Origin: Erwinia billingiae Eb661
GTDB taxonomy: Bacteria > Pseudomonadota > Gammaproteobacteria > Enterobacterales > Enterobacteriaceae
Direction of reading: 5' to 3'
DNA: 64,000 bases
Assembly (NCBI RefSeq): GCF_000196615.1
Contig: NC_014306.1
Location: 2,666,001 to 2,730,000 of the forward strand
Shown: piece by piece, positions 28,959-37,547 of the stretch
Layout: the number at the start of each line of letters is the position of its first letter
Numbering within the stretch: the stretch's first letter is position 1
The notes under the pieces: model-generated
What the model was told of the DNA's origin: nothing
Database searches by the model: none
What the model saw: only the letters and a program-made list of their open reading frames with translations
Translations under genes and position numbers: made by a program

Positions 28959-28976
28959 TTTTTGTCTGCTGAAAAC

Positions 28977-29003
28977 AAAAGGCGCTGATTAGCGCCTTTT
29001 TTC
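28977..29003. terminator. bidirectional terminator, BON gene / ompW
   Basis: AAAAGGCGCT / AGCGCCTTTT stem with GATT loop and T-runs on both strands. Confidence 0.9.
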
Positions 29004-29018
29004 ATTTTGAGCAGCAGA

Positions 29019-29651
29019 TTAGAAACGGTAGCCCGCACCGAAGAAGAACACCACCGGGTTGATGCGCGTATCGATGCTCTGATGGCCGGCAGGGGAATCA
29101 AAGCCGACTTTGGTGTCGATGTCCATGTACCACACCGACGCATTCAGCATCCAGTCCGGGGTCAGCTGATAATCCAGGCCCACCTGACCGGCGAGTCCCC
29201 ACGAGTTTTTCACGCTCAGATTACTTAATCCTGCGTCACGACCTGTCTGGTTGAAATCGTTATCATAGAACATAGTGTAGTTAACACCGATGCCCATATA
29301 CGGCTGTACTTTGCTGGTATTGCCCATGAAATACCATTGTGCCATCAGCGTTGGCGGCAGCTGATGAACGGTAGCCAGCGTCCCGGTAGCACCCAGGCCG
29401 ACCTTATGGCGGAACGGCGTCGCGCCAAGCAGTTCAATACCAATGTTGTCGGTCGCCATATAGGTAAACGTCAACCCAAGCTGGGTATTATTACTGACGT
29501 CGAATTCTCCGAGGCCAAGCACGTTATCCGATCCACCGGTAGGTCGAACCGTGGCAGAGCCTGCACGCATAAAGAAATCCCCTGCCTGATGAGCAGAAGC
29601 CGCCACGGGCAGTAATGCCACCACCGCCAGAACCAACGCTTTCACTTTCAT
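29019..29651 (-). CDS. ompW: outer-membrane protein W
   Basis: Eight-stranded beta-barrel with a hydrophobic channel. The precursor of 210 residues has a signal peptide (MKVKALVLAVVALLPVAASA) and mature HQAGDFFMRAGSATVRPT, which matches E. coli OmpW. It continues with NNTQLGLTFTYMATDNIGIELLGATPFRHK and ends in the aromatic C-terminal signal AGYRF. ATG 29651 is preferred over an upstream in-frame start, since GGAG lies close ahead and the signal peptide begins there. An FNR box about 125 bp upstream agrees with oxygen-dependent control of E. coli ompW. Confidence 0.95.
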   Translation of the reverse strand: MKVKALVLAVVALLPVAASAHQAGDFFMRAGSATVRPTGGSDNVLGLGEFDVSNNTQLGLTFTYMATDNIGIELLGATPFRHKVGLGATGTLATVHQLPPTLMAQWYFMGNTSKVQPYMGIGVNYTMFYDNDFNQTGRDAGLSNLSVKNSWGLAGQVGLDYQLTPDWMLNASVWYMDIDTKVGFDSPAGHQSIDTRINPVVFFFGAGYRF

Positions 29652-29774
29652 ATCCACTCCTTTGCAAAAAAATACGCTATCGCGCAATCGTTGTTTTTAT
29701 TGGCGACAGTTTTACGTTAATTTTTGCAAAGATCACCCAAATCAATTCTTTCAAAGTCCTTAAAAAACATAGAG

Positions 29775-29788
29775 TTGATTTAGATCAA
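29775..29788 (-). promoter_or_regulatory. FNR box upstream of ompW
   Basis: TTGATTTAGATCAA is a perfect match to the FNR consensus TTGAT-N4-ATCAA and lies 124 bp before the ompW ATG. The box is palindromic; yciC starts about 200 bp away on the other side, so ompW is the more likely target. FNR control of ompW is established in E. coli. Confidence 0.75.
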
Positions 29789-29990
29789 TTTTCTGGCTTT
29801 ATTCAACACCGCGTCGCCAGTCTTTCCCCTCTGCGGGTCAAATCACGGTAAATTGGAGTGCGCTGAAAAATGCGCTTTACTGACCGCTAATACCTTCTTT
29901 AATCGAAAGTTATGTAAGTCAGGGTGCCAGGTTGCCCGCAGACCATGTACAATCGCCGGATCGCAATAATCGGCTGTTCAAGGAGTCTAC

Positions 29991-30728
29991 ATGTCATTCA
30001 CGGCAGGTTCGTTATACCGTGACACGGGGAATTTTTTCCGCCATCAACTGGTTACCATCATTCTGATGGCACTGCTCACCTCTTTTATTACCGTGCTGAT
30101 TGGTCATGCGCTCACGCCTGGCGCCGATCAGTTATCGATCCTGACCGACGGTGACAATGGTTCTGGCATGAGCCTGATCGAAATGGTGCAAAATATGTCG
30201 CCCGATCAGCAACGCGTCCTGCTGAAAGCCTCTGCGGCCGGCACCTTTGCCTCGCTGGTAGGCAACACTTTGCTGCTCGGCGGTATGCTCAGCCTGCTGC
30301 CGATGGTGTCAGCCGGTCAGCGCGTCAGTGCACTGCGTGCGATTGGTGCCTCTGCGCCGACGCTGCCACGCTTGCTGCTGCTGGTGTTCCTGATGACGCT
30401 GATTATTCAGCTTGGGTTTATGGCGCTGGTTGTACCCGGACTAATTCTGGCCGTGGTGCTGTCGCTGGCACCGGTGATCCTGTCAACAGAGAAGGTCGGT
30501 ATCTTTGCCGCCATGCGGACCAGTACCCGTCTGGTATGGAGCCAGATGAAGGTGGTTGCTCCGGCGATTGCCGTCTGGCTGCTGGCTAAAGTGGTGGTGC
30601 TGTTCCTCGCCTCTTCACTGACCATCCTGCCGGCCAATGTCGCCTCGGTGGTACTGAACGCGCTCAGTAACCTTGTCTCAGCGATACTGATCATTTACCT
30701 CTATCGCCTGTATATGCTATTACGTTAA
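29991..30728 (+). CDS. yciC: UPF0259 membrane protein YciC
   Basis: A 245-residue polytopic inner-membrane protein with about six hydrophobic segments. The start [20 protein letters not shown] and motifs [21 protein letters not shown] and [20 protein letters not shown] match E. coli YciC. Function is unknown. It is the first gene of the conserved yciC-yciB-yciA set; an RNA hairpin without a T-run separates it from yciB. Confidence 0.92.
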   Translation: MSFTAGSLYRDTGNFFRHQLVTIILMALLTSFITVLIGHALTPGADQLSILTDGDNGSGMSLIEMVQNMSPDQQRVLLKASAAGTFASLVGNTLLLGGMLSLLPMVSAGQRVSALRAIGASAPTLPRLLLLVFLMTLIIQLGFMALVVPGLILAVVLSLAPVILSTEKVGIFAAMRTSTRLVWSQMKVVAPAIAVWLLAKVVVLFLASSLTILPANVASVVLNALSNLVSAILIIYLYRLYMLLR

Positions 30729-30734
30729 TGGCCG

Positions 30735-30756
30735 CTGCGAGCTTCAGGGCTCGCAG
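30735..30756 (+). other. mRNA hairpin between yciC and yciB
   Basis: Perfect 8-bp CTGCGAGC / GCTCGCAG stem with a 6-base loop. It lacks a T-run, so it is more likely an mRNA stabiliser or processing site than a terminator. Confidence 0.5.
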
Positions 30757-30795
30757 TCGCTACGTAATTTCTAAGCCTGGTATCCGGAAGCCTTT

Positions 30796-31332
30796 ATGAA
30801 GCAGTTACTCGATTTCCTTCCACTCGTGGTCTTTTTCATCTTCTATAAGCTGTACGATATTTTTGTCGCCTCAGGCGCCTTAATCGCCGCTACCGCGCTG
30901 ACCTTAGTCATCAGTTGGGTGCTGTATCGCAAGCTGGAAAAAATGACCATTATCACTTTCGTGCTGGTTGCCGTGTTTGGCACCCTGACGCTGGTGTTCC
31001 ATAACGATGAGTTCATCAAGTGGAAAGTGACCGTGATCTACACGTTATTTGCCGTTGCGTTGCTGTTCAGCCAGTTCTGGATGAAGCAGCCGTTGATCCA
31101 GAGCATGTTGGGTAAAGAGCTGACCCTGCCGTCTTTCGCCTGGAAAAAACTGAATATTGCCTGGGCGATTTTCTTCTTCGCCTGCGGTCTGGCAAATATC
31201 TACGTGGCGTTTTGGTTATCTCAGGAGTTTTGGGTTAATTTTAAAGTGTTCGGTCTGACCGGACTCACCCTGCTCTTTACCGTCGTCAGCGGTCTGTATA
31301 TTTATCGTCTGATGCCACAAGAAGAAAAATAA
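30796..31332 (+). CDS. yciB: inner-membrane septation protein YciB
   Basis: A 178-residue membrane protein with five hydrophobic segments (IspZ family, known as intracellular septation protein A). It begins [21 protein letters not shown], the family signature; [35 protein letters not shown] and a C-terminal WVNFKVFG follow. In E. coli it interacts with elongasome and divisome proteins and affects envelope integrity. It has its own terminator before yciA. Confidence 0.94.
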   Translation: MKQLLDFLPLVVFFIFYKLYDIFVASGALIAATALTLVISWVLYRKLEKMTIITFVLVAVFGTLTLVFHNDEFIKWKVTVIYTLFAVALLFSQFWMKQPLIQSMLGKELTLPSFAWKKLNIAWAIFFFACGLANIYVAFWLSQEFWVNFKVFGLTGLTLLFTVVSGLYIYRLMPQEEK

Positions 31333-31338
31333 TCACAG

Positions 31339-31363
31339 AGCCCGGCAATCGTCCGGGCTTTTT
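31339..31363 (+). terminator. yciB terminator
   Basis: AGCCCGG / CCGGGCT stem with a CAATCGT loop and TTTTT, between yciB and yciA. Confidence 0.85.
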
Positions 31364-31389
31364 GCCCTTTTTTACTGAGAAGCCTGACA

Positions 31390-31821
31390 ATGAATGATGA
31401 CAACAACAGAGTGCCGCAGGGCGAGATGGTGCTGCGTACGCTAGCCATGCCTGCAGATACCAACGCCAATGGCGATATCTTTGGTGGCTGGCTGATGTCA
31501 CAAATGGATATGGGTGGTGCGATCCTGGCGAAAGAGATTGCCGGTGGTCGCGTGGTGACCGTGCGGGCCGATGGCATGACCTTTCTGAAGCCGGTTGCCG
31601 TTGGCGATGTGGTGAGCTGTCACGCACGTTGCATCCGCACCGGCACCAGCTCGATCACCATCAATATCGAAGTGTGGATCAAGAAAGTCTCTTCTGAACC
31701 CATTGGTCAGCGCTACTGCACCACGGAAGCGGTATTTGTCTATGTTGCCGTTGATGGTGCCGGGAAATCGCGTCCGCTGCCTGAAGGGAAAAGCAACTTC
31801 AGCTACGTCGAACAGGGTTAA
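31390..31821 (+). CDS. yciA: acyl-CoA thioester hydrolase YciA
   Basis: Hot-dog-fold thioesterase that hydrolyses a broad range of acyl-CoAs in the cytoplasm. The 143 residues show the signature MPADTNANGDIFGGWLMSQMD, in which the conserved Asn and Asp of the family lie, and AVGDVVSCHARC. It is somewhat longer than E. coli YciA (132) because of an extended C-terminus (PEGKSNFSYVEQG). The order yciC-yciB-yciA-tonB is conserved. Confidence 0.95.
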   Translation: MNDDNNRVPQGEMVLRTLAMPADTNANGDIFGGWLMSQMDMGGAILAKEIAGGRVVTVRADGMTFLKPVAVGDVVSCHARCIRTGTSSITINIEVWIKKVSSEPIGQRYCTTEAVFVYVAVDGAGKSRPLPEGKSNFSYVEQG

Positions 31822-31852
31822 GGTTGTCGGGTTTACCTGTTGATCGGACAAC

Positions 31853-31878
31853 AAAAAGGCGGGTCTCCCCGCCTTTTT
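31853..31878. terminator. bidirectional yciA/tonB terminator
   Basis: AAAAAGGCGGG / CCCGCCTTTTT stem, 4-base loop, serving the convergent yciA and tonB genes. Confidence 0.92.
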
Positions 31879-32619
31879 CTATTCGATGCTGCTGCCGCCG
31901 TTAATCTTGAACACGATATTCATGGTCATGTCTTTGCCCGGCTTATTGGCTTCATAACGCCATTTCTTCATCGCCTGCTTCACTTCACGCTCAAACATAT
32001 TGCGCGGCTCAGCCGACAGAATGCGAATGTTACCCACCTCACCAGAACTGTCTACGTCGAACTGCACACGCACCCGGCCTTCCATCCGCAGTGCAAAGGC
32101 ACGTGCGGGATAGGCAGGCTTGCCAACGCTCAGGGCCTTAGGTCCGGTAGAAACCGCTGTGGATGGCGCTGGCGACGTTTTCGGCGCGGTTGAAGGCTTA
32201 GGCGCCACCGCCGTCTTCTCGTTGTTGAACGGCGAAGCCTGACGCGGTTCAGTGTGCGGCTTAACCTCTTTCTTCGGTTTTACCACTTCCTTCTTCACCG
32301 GTTTAGGCTTGGGCTTCGGCACCGGTTTAGGGATTGGCACCGGCTCAGGCTTCGGCGGTTCTGGTGCAGGTTCAGGCACCGGTTCTGGCTCGGGCTCTGC
32401 GACTGGCTCGGGCGCAGGTTGCGGTGCAGGCTGAGGTTCCGGCTGCACTTCAGGTGCGACCATGGAGACGCTAATCGGCTGAGACGCTTTGGGCACTTCA
32501 ACAACCTGGTGAAAAGAAGCATAAAGGATCCCCCCAATCACCGCGGCATGCAGTCCTAATGAGAACAGCGTCGGCAGTGAAATACGGCGGGGTAAAGAAT
32601 GTTCTGCAAGCGTCGTCAT
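31879..32619 (-). CDS. tonB: TonB energy-transducing protein
   Basis: Couples the inner-membrane proton gradient through ExbB-ExbD to TonB-dependent siderophore and B12 receptors. The 246-residue protein has an N-terminal anchor (LPTLFSLGLHAAVIGGILYASFH, with the conserved Ser and His face). A Pro-rich spacer follows, first Pro-Glu/Gln and then Pro-Lys (EPEPEPVPEPAP ... KPVPKPKPKPV). The globular end has YPARAFALRMEGRVRVQFDVD and VKQAMKKWRYE. ATG 32619 (MTTLAEH) is chosen; the frame stays open 14 codons upstream without support. A weak Fur-box match lies upstream. Confidence 0.95.
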   Translation of the reverse strand: MTTLAEHSLPRRISLPTLFSLGLHAAVIGGILYASFHQVVEVPKASQPISVSMVAPEVQPEPQPAPQPAPEPVAEPEPEPVPEPAPEPPKPEPVPIPKPVPKPKPKPVKKEVVKPKKEVKPHTEPRQASPFNNEKTAVAPKPSTAPKTSPAPSTAVSTGPKALSVGKPAYPARAFALRMEGRVRVQFDVDSSGEVGNIRILSAEPRNMFEREVKQAMKKWRYEANKPGKDMTMNIVFKINGGSSIE

Positions 32620-32656
32620 AATATTTCTGCTGTTAGTGTTGAAGCGCAATTGTAAA

Positions 32657-32671
32657 TGCAAATAGCAATCA
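32657..32671 (-). promoter_or_regulatory. weak Fur-box candidate upstream of tonB
   Basis: TGCAAATAGCAATCA keeps 9 of the 14 specified positions of the Fur 7-1-7 core and sits 38 bp before the tonB start. Iron repression of tonB by Fur is established in E. coli; this particular site is only a candidate. Confidence 0.35.
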
Positions 32672-32824
32672 GTTTCAACAACCTCTCGGCTTTACCGCGG
32701 CGATTTAACAAGAAAAACGCACTGAGCTGCGCCTAATCAAGCCAGAGTGCGCTTTAGTTTGCAGATTGGTTAACGATCACTTAACGTGAGTGCCGACGAT
32801 ATTGACCTGACAGGAGTTGTAAAC

Positions 32825-33121
32825 GTGCTCTATGTAATTTACGCGGAAGACAATGCTGATTCTCTCGAGAAGCGTACCGCTGTACGTCCTGCTCACCTTG
32901 CGCGTCTGCAACTATTGCAGGATGAAGGTCGGCTGATTGTGGCTGGCCCAATGCCAGTGGTGGACAGTAACGAGCCAGGCAAAGCGGGCTTTAGCGGCTC
33001 AACGGTTATTGCTGAGTTCCCGTCACTGGAAGAGGCGCAGTCCTGGGCGCAGGATGACCCTTATATCGCCGCAGGCGTGTATAAGCAGGTTGCGGTGAAG
33101 CCTTTCAAACGCGTGTTCTGA
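32825..33121 (+). CDS. yciI: YciI family protein
   Basis: A 98-residue ferredoxin-like-fold protein (YCII superfamily), function unknown. Its fold resembles muconolactone isomerases, and a conserved His and Asp suggest enzymatic activity. The start is GTG 32825: AGGAG lies 8 bases ahead and the product ([17 protein letters not shown]) matches E. coli YciI (MLYVIYAQDKADSLEKR, 98 residues). The frame stays open upstream to 32786 without support. It is the last conserved gene before the accessory gap where E. coli has kch. Confidence 0.93.
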   Translation: MLYVIYAEDNADSLEKRTAVRPAHLARLQLLQDEGRLIVAGPMPVVDSNEPGKAGFSGSTVIAEFPSLEEAQSWAQDDPYIAAGVYKQVAVKPFKRVF

Positions 33122-33141
33122 TTACGCGGATAAATTATGAT

Positions 33142-33220
33142 ATTCAATCGGTTGTGATGATTGAATAGAGCCAGAAAATCCAATCGGTACACATCTAAGT
33201 ACCCACCGTTTTTCTGGCTC
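33142..33220. repeat. nested inverted repeats downstream of yciI
   Basis: Two adjacent structures. First, ATTCAATC (33142-33149) with GATTGAAT (33159-33166). Second, an 11-bp perfect pair GAGCCAGAAAA (33168-33178) and TTTTCTGGCTC (33210-33220), enclosing an inner GGTAC / GTACC pair. There is no T-run after it on either strand, so it is not an ordinary terminator. It may end yciI transcripts with help, form a stable RNA, or be a remnant of a small palindromic element. Confidence 0.6.
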
Positions 33221-33426
33221 ATCATTTCATATTCACGTTTATATCGTCAGCCGGCGCATCAGTGACGGGCAATGAAAGGGCTGATAATTGACCTATGAAT
33301 AGGGCTGCGGTGGGTTAGCGGGTTCGATGGCATATTGGGGAGAGCAGACGGAATGGGCGCTCTTGCCGGGGGCTAAACGTGGTGGAGTCGCATTTGCATT
33401 TCTACGGTTTCAACAACCTGGTGCCT

Positions 33427-33708
33427 TCATTCATTCACCCTCTCCACTTGTCGGAGTTGCGTATGAAGTTTGTCCTGGCCACTGAGGGGCATTAAACGCC
33501 GGCTGAAAATGCCCGCACGCATAATATTTCTCCCTTCCGTTGTTAGAAGTCCTGACTCACACTTCACGTACCAGGCGGGAGCGACCTCACCACTGATATC
33601 GCTTTTACTTGGGCCTAAAAAATTGATCAGTTCGACAATTTTACCTATGTTTTCTGAAACATTGGCGGAAATGATCATCGCCAACCCTCCGGGCTGCATC
33701 TTACTCAT
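33427..33708 (-). CDS. orphan small protein, unknown function
   Basis: A 93-residue soluble protein beginning MSKMQPGGLAMIISANVSEN, with IVELINFLGP, APAWYVKCESGLLTTEG and RRLMPLSGQDKLHTQLRQVE. A GGAGAG ribosome site stands 5 bases before ATG 33708; a GTG at 33720 is also in frame. The pattern 'PGxLAxII...GKIVEL..FLG...W.V......LIPL' reminds me of small phage- or plasmid-borne hypothetical proteins of enterics, which is recollection only. It lies on the opposite strand to yciI and cls, at the place of E. coli kch, with no partner gene. Function is not assigned. Confidence 0.65.
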   Translation of the reverse strand: MSKMQPGGLAMIISANVSENIGKIVELINFLGPSKSDISGEVAPAWYVKCESGLLTTEGRNIMRAGIFSRRLMPLSGQDKLHTQLRQVERVNE

Positions 33709-34331
33709 CAAACTCTCCACATCCCCAGGAACTTCTGTTTCGAAAAAATGCCGCAGCCATTATACGGGCCATTTTGATGATGAGAATAGGTATCATTACT
33801 TACATAATTAATGCCTGTGATCATGCCCTGATCCCTATCGATTTTTTCCCCTCTCTTGCTTACGTTCGGCTCTTATTGCGTAAAACGAATCAAGCTCTTT
33901 ATGGGAGGTGGCCTAATTAACGTGGAGGGGTTATCACAGATGTAAAAATAAAAATGACATCGCAGAGCTGATTTGAGGGTTCTGCTCAGCGATGGTCGGC
34001 ACGCATTATCTGTTCTGCATTATGAGACAGGCAATAAAGAGTAACTCACTGTCATTATGGATTTGCAGAAGATGCAGAGTGCGCCGTGGGGATTCTTGCT
34101 GGTGACATTGTGCATGGAGAAACGAAACTGGCTGCCGCAACATGATGGGCATTGGTATTTTAACTTAGAGATAGAAACCTACTTTTTTTGCTTAAGAGAC
34201 AACACCCTAACATCAAAACACGTTCTCGTCACCCCTTGTCACCGAGTTGAAGCCGACAAACGCCTATTTAATGACGCGCCTGGTGTTTGCCGGGTACATT
34301 ACCTGGAAAGCGATCGTCCCGGCAAATTATT
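33709..34331. other. non-coding part of the yciI-cls accessory gap
   Basis: About 620 bp, mixed composition, without a gene I can support. A plus-strand frame at 34057-34455 overlaps yciY antisense in its 3' half and shows no family features. Confidence 0.45.
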
Positions 34332-34505
34332 TCAAGGGATCTGGGTAATGAAAAGAATAGACCGGCGTTGTTGCTGGCTCACCTGGTGGCGGATGAGATG
34401 CATCCGGCCATATCTGCGGGATTGCCCTTCCAGCCAGCGTGCTCTGCGCCGCTGAATCTGCCGTGACATGCGCCAGCGTGCAACTTCATTTCTACTCCGT
34501 CTCAT
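34332..34505 (-). CDS. yciY: YciY family basic small protein
   Basis: A 57-residue, very Arg-rich protein that opens MRRSRNEVARWRMSRQ and continues RARWLEGQSRR. It aligns with E. coli YciY (MKRSRTEVGRWRMQRQ ... RWLEGQSRRN), also 57 residues and also next to cls. AGAGGG lies 5 bases before the ATG. Function is unknown; the strong positive charge suggests nucleic-acid or membrane binding, which is inference. It runs opposite to cls, whose start is 150 bp away. Confidence 0.85.
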   Translation of the reverse strand: MRRSRNEVARWRMSRQIQRRRARWLEGQSRRYGRMHLIRHQVSQQQRRSILFITQIP

Positions 34506-34655
34506 CTTGCCCTCTTCACTTGAAAAACTCGCGCCGCATTATAGACCTTTCTTAATGCCCGCCAGGTCCGATGACTTTAAAAAGGAAAAGGTTTCGCCTG
34601 CTGTCATCAACACGTAAACTCCCTCTATTCAAGCGTGAACAGGACTTCCACTTAC

Positions 34656-36116
34656 ATGACGACATTTTATTCAGTACTCAGCTGGCTGCTGGTATTTGGC
34701 TACTGGCTGCTGATCGCCGGGGTTACGCTACGTATCCTGATGAAGCGCCGCGCCGTACCGTCTGCCATGGCCTGGCTACTGATTATTTATATTCTGCCGC
34801 TTGTAGGGATCATCGCCTATCTGTCGTTCGGTGAGCTGCATCTGGGTAAACGCCGCGCCGAGCGCGCCCGCACCATGTGGCCGTCAACCGCCCGGTGGCT
34901 GAATGATTTAAAGTCCTGTCACCACATCTTCTCGCATGAAAACAGCGATGTGGCGCGTTCCCTGTTCCAGCTGTGTGAAAATCGTCAGGGCATTGCCGGC
35001 GTGAAAGGCAATCAGCTGCAGCTGCTCACGTCTACCGATGAAACGCTTAAGGCGTTAGTGCGTGATATCCAGTTGGCACGCCATAATATCGAGATGGTGT
35101 TCTATATCTGGCAGCCAGGCGGCTTGGCCGATGAGGTTGCAGAATGCCTGATGGCCGCAGCGCGTCGTGGCGTGCATTGCCGACTGATGCTGGATTCAGC
35201 CGGTAGCGTGCAGTTCTTCCGTAGCCCGTGGGCGGCAATGATGCGCAATGCCGGTGTGGATGTGGTGGAGTCACTTAAGGTCAGCCTGTGGCGCGTGTTT
35301 TTACGCCGCATGGATCTGCGTCAGCACCGCAAAATCGTGCTAATTGATAATTACATCGCGTATACCGGCAGTATGAACCTGGTCGATCCGCGTTACTTTA
35401 AGCAGGATGCCGGCGTAGGTCAGTGGATCGATTTGATGGCCCGTATGGAAGGTCCCGTTGCCACCGCCATGGGCATCATCTACTCCTGTGACTGGGAGAT
35501 TGAGACCGGTAAACGCATATTGCCGCCACCGCCCGACGGCAACATCATGCCGTTTGAAGAGGAAAGCGGTCATACCATCCAGGTGATCGCTTCCGGGCCC
35601 GGCTTCCCGGAAGACCTGATCCATCAGGCATTGCTCACCGCGGTGTATGCCGCCCGTGAGCAGCTGATTATGACCACGCCCTACTTTGTACCCAGCGATG
35701 ATTTGCTGCATGCCATCTGCACCGCCGCTCTGCGCGGCGTCGACGTCAGCATTATTGTGCCGCGCCATAACGATTCAATGCTGGTTGGCTGGGCGAGCCG
35801 GGCCTTTTTTGCCGAGCTGCTGGCCGCCGGCGTGAAGATTTACCAGTTTGAAGACGGTCTGCTGCATACCAAGAGCGTGCTGGTCGATGGTCAGCTCAGT
35901 CTGGTGGGCACGGTGAATCTCGATATGCGCAGCCTGTGGCTGAATTTTGAAATCACTATGGTGATTGACGATGATGGTTTTGGTGGCGATCTGGCCCGCG
36001 TACAGGACGATTATATCGCCCGATCGCGGCTGGTTGATGGCCAGCGTTGGTCAAGACGTGCCTACTGGCAGCGTATTGTTGAACGACTGTTTTACTTCTT
36101 TAGTCCGTTGCTGTAA
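34656..36116 (+). CDS. clsA: cardiolipin synthase A
   Basis: Condenses two phosphatidylglycerols to cardiolipin and glycerol at the inner membrane. The 486-residue protein, the exact length of E. coli ClsA, has two N-terminal membrane helices ([20 protein letters not shown] and [20 protein letters not shown]). Two HKD phospholipase-D motifs follow: HRKIVLIDN...TGSMN (about 224) and HTKSVLVDG...GTVN (about 404). ATG 34656 ([10 protein letters not shown]) is chosen over the in-frame GTG at 34635. yciU follows 47 bp downstream on the same strand. Confidence 0.96.
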   Translation: MTTFYSVLSWLLVFGYWLLIAGVTLRILMKRRAVPSAMAWLLIIYILPLVGIIAYLSFGELHLGKRRAERARTMWPSTARWLNDLKSCHHIFSHENSDVARSLFQLCENRQGIAGVKGNQLQLLTSTDETLKALVRDIQLARHNIEMVFYIWQPGGLADEVAECLMAAARRGVHCRLMLDSAGSVQFFRSPWAAMMRNAGVDVVESLKVSLWRVFLRRMDLRQHRKIVLIDNYIAYTGSMNLVDPRYFKQDAGVGQWIDLMARMEGPVATAMGIIYSCDWEIETGKRILPPPPDGNIMPFEEESGHTIQVIASGPGFPEDLIHQALLTAVYAAREQLIMTTPYFVPSDDLLHAICTAALRGVDVSIIVPRHNDSMLVGWASRAFFAELLAAGVKIYQFEDGLLHTKSVLVDGQLSLVGTVNLDMRSLWLNFEITMVIDDDGFGGDLARVQDDYIARSRLVDGQRWSRRAYWQRIVERLFYFFSPLL

Positions 36117-36163
36117 AACGAGCGGAATTGCACAGCGCCCGCAGGGGCATTATGGGAAATGTT

Positions 36164-36487
36164 ATGGATTTAAATAACCGCCTTACCGAAGATGAAACCC
36201 TTGAACAGGCCTACGATATTTTCCTGGAGCTGGCGGGTGATAATCTTGATCCAGCCGATATCATTTTGTTCAATCTTCAGTTTGAAGAGCGTGGCGGCGC
36301 CGAACTCTTCGATCCTTCAGAAGACTGGTCTGAGCATGTGGATTATGATCTGAACCCGGACTTCTTCTGTGAAGTGGTGATTGGTCTGGGCGATGCTGAT
36401 GGCGAGCCGATCAATGATGTCTTTGCCCGCGTGCTGCTGTGCCGTGAGAAAGACAACAAGCTGTGCCATATCCTGTGGCGTGAATAA
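36164..36487 (+). CDS. yciU: YciU, DUF440 double-stranded-DNA mimic protein
   Basis: A small, very acidic protein of about 107 residues whose carboxylate surface mimics duplex DNA; the Haemophilus homologue HI1450 binds HU. The motifs [46 protein letters not shown] and [15 protein letters not shown] agree with E. coli YciU. ATG 36164 (MDLNN) fits the family; in-frame ATGs at 36128 and 36152 give slightly longer forms. It is probably cotranscribed with clsA and ends at a strong terminator. Confidence 0.92.
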   Translation: MDLNNRLTEDETLEQAYDIFLELAGDNLDPADIILFNLQFEERGGAELFDPSEDWSEHVDYDLNPDFFCEVVIGLGDADGEPINDVFARVLLCREKDNKLCHILWRE

Positions 36488-36507
36488 TTTTTTCAGCGCA
36501 GAGAGTT

Positions 36508-36536
36508 AAAAGGCCGGGCAAATTGCCCGGCCTTTT
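36508..36536. terminator. bidirectional yciU/oppF terminator
   Basis: AAAAGGCCGGGCA / TGCCCGGCCTTTT, 13-bp stem, 3-base loop, between convergent genes. Confidence 0.93.
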
Positions 36537-36545
36537 TCGTTTGGC

Positions 36546-37547
36546 TTACAGCGGATCGACCTTCAGACAGGATACCGCATGATGGAAGCTTCCCTCCAGC
36601 AACGGACGGGTTATCGCGCATTCCGGTCCGGCAATCGGGCAGCGCGTTCTGAATACGCAGCCTGACGGCGGATTGATTGGCGAAGGCAGTTCCCCTTCCA
36701 GCAGCTGAATCACCTTGTTTTTTTCCAGGTCCGGATCGGGGATCGGCACGGCTGACATCAAGGCTCTGGTGTAAGGATGCTGTGGATTCTGATACACCTC
36801 TTTATAAGTACCCAGCTCCACCGCATGGCCCAGATACATCACCAGAACGCGGTCGGAAATATGCTTGACTACCGCCAGGTCATGCGCGATGAAAATCAGT
36901 GACAGGCCCATTTCACGCTGCAGTTTCTGCAACAGATTGACCACCTGCGCTTGAATCGACACGTCCAGCGCAGAAACCGGTTCATCACAGATGATCAGTT
37001 TTGGCTCGAGGATCAATGCACGGGCAATACCGATTCGCTGACACTGGCCGCCGGAGAATTCATGGGGATAACGGTTGATCAGGTTTGGCAGCAGGCCCAC
37101 CTTCATCATCATCGTTTTTACCCGCTCCTTCACTTCCTGGCGCGGCATTTTAGGATGGTAGGTGCGCAATGGCTCAGCGATGATATCGCCAATGTTCATG
37201 CGTGGATTCAGTGAAGCCAGCGGATCCTGGAAAATCATCTGGATATCGCTGCGCGCTCTGCGCCACTCTTCTTCACACTGCCCCAGCAGATCGCGACCCA
37301 GCCAGGCAACGCGCCCTTCGGTAGCCTTGACCAGTCCGATGATGGCGCGCGCCAGCGTCGACTTGCCGCAACCGGATTCACCGACCACGCCTAACGTCTC
37401 ACCTTCGTAGAGGCGCAGGCTGACACCATCAACGGCTTTCAGGGTTTTTGACGGTTGCCAGAACCACTGCTTACCGTCTTTGATATCAAAATGGACTTTG
37501 AGATCGGCAATTTCTAACAGAACTTTCTTTTCAGCTACCGCGCTCAT
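36546..37547 (-). CDS. oppF: oligopeptide ABC transporter ATPase OppF
   Basis: One of two ATPases that power oligopeptide import with OppBC. The 333 residues contain Walker [11 protein letters not shown], the signature [15 protein letters not shown], Walker [13 protein letters not shown] and the H-loop IAHDLAVV. The C-terminal Opp/Dpp extension has three clustered Cys ([14 protein letters not shown]), which in relatives bind an iron-sulfur cluster. Its start overlaps the oppD stop by 4 bases (ATGA). Confidence 0.96.
   Translation of the reverse strand: MSAVAEKKVLLEIADLKVHFDIKDGKQWFWQPSKTLKAVDGVSLRLYEGETLGVVGESGCGKSTLARAIIGLVKATEGRVAWLGRDLLGQCEEEWRRARSDIQMIFQDPLASLNPRMNIGDIIAEPLRTYHPKMPRQEVKERVKTMMMKVGLLPNLINRYPHEFSGGQCQRIGIARALILEPKLIICDEPVSALDVSIQAQVVNLLQKLQREMGLSLIFIAHDLAVVKHISDRVLVMYLGHAVELGTYKEVYQNPQHPYTRALMSAVPIPDPDLEKNKVIQLLEGELPSPINPPSGCVFRTRCPIAGPECAITRPLLEGSFHHAVSCLKVDPL

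Noticed and set aside
34057..34455. 132-codon plus-strand frame upstream of cls, at first taken for a frameshifted pseudogene
   Set aside because: Its 3' half is the antisense of yciY, which explains the coding-like composition there; no family features and no ribosome site.
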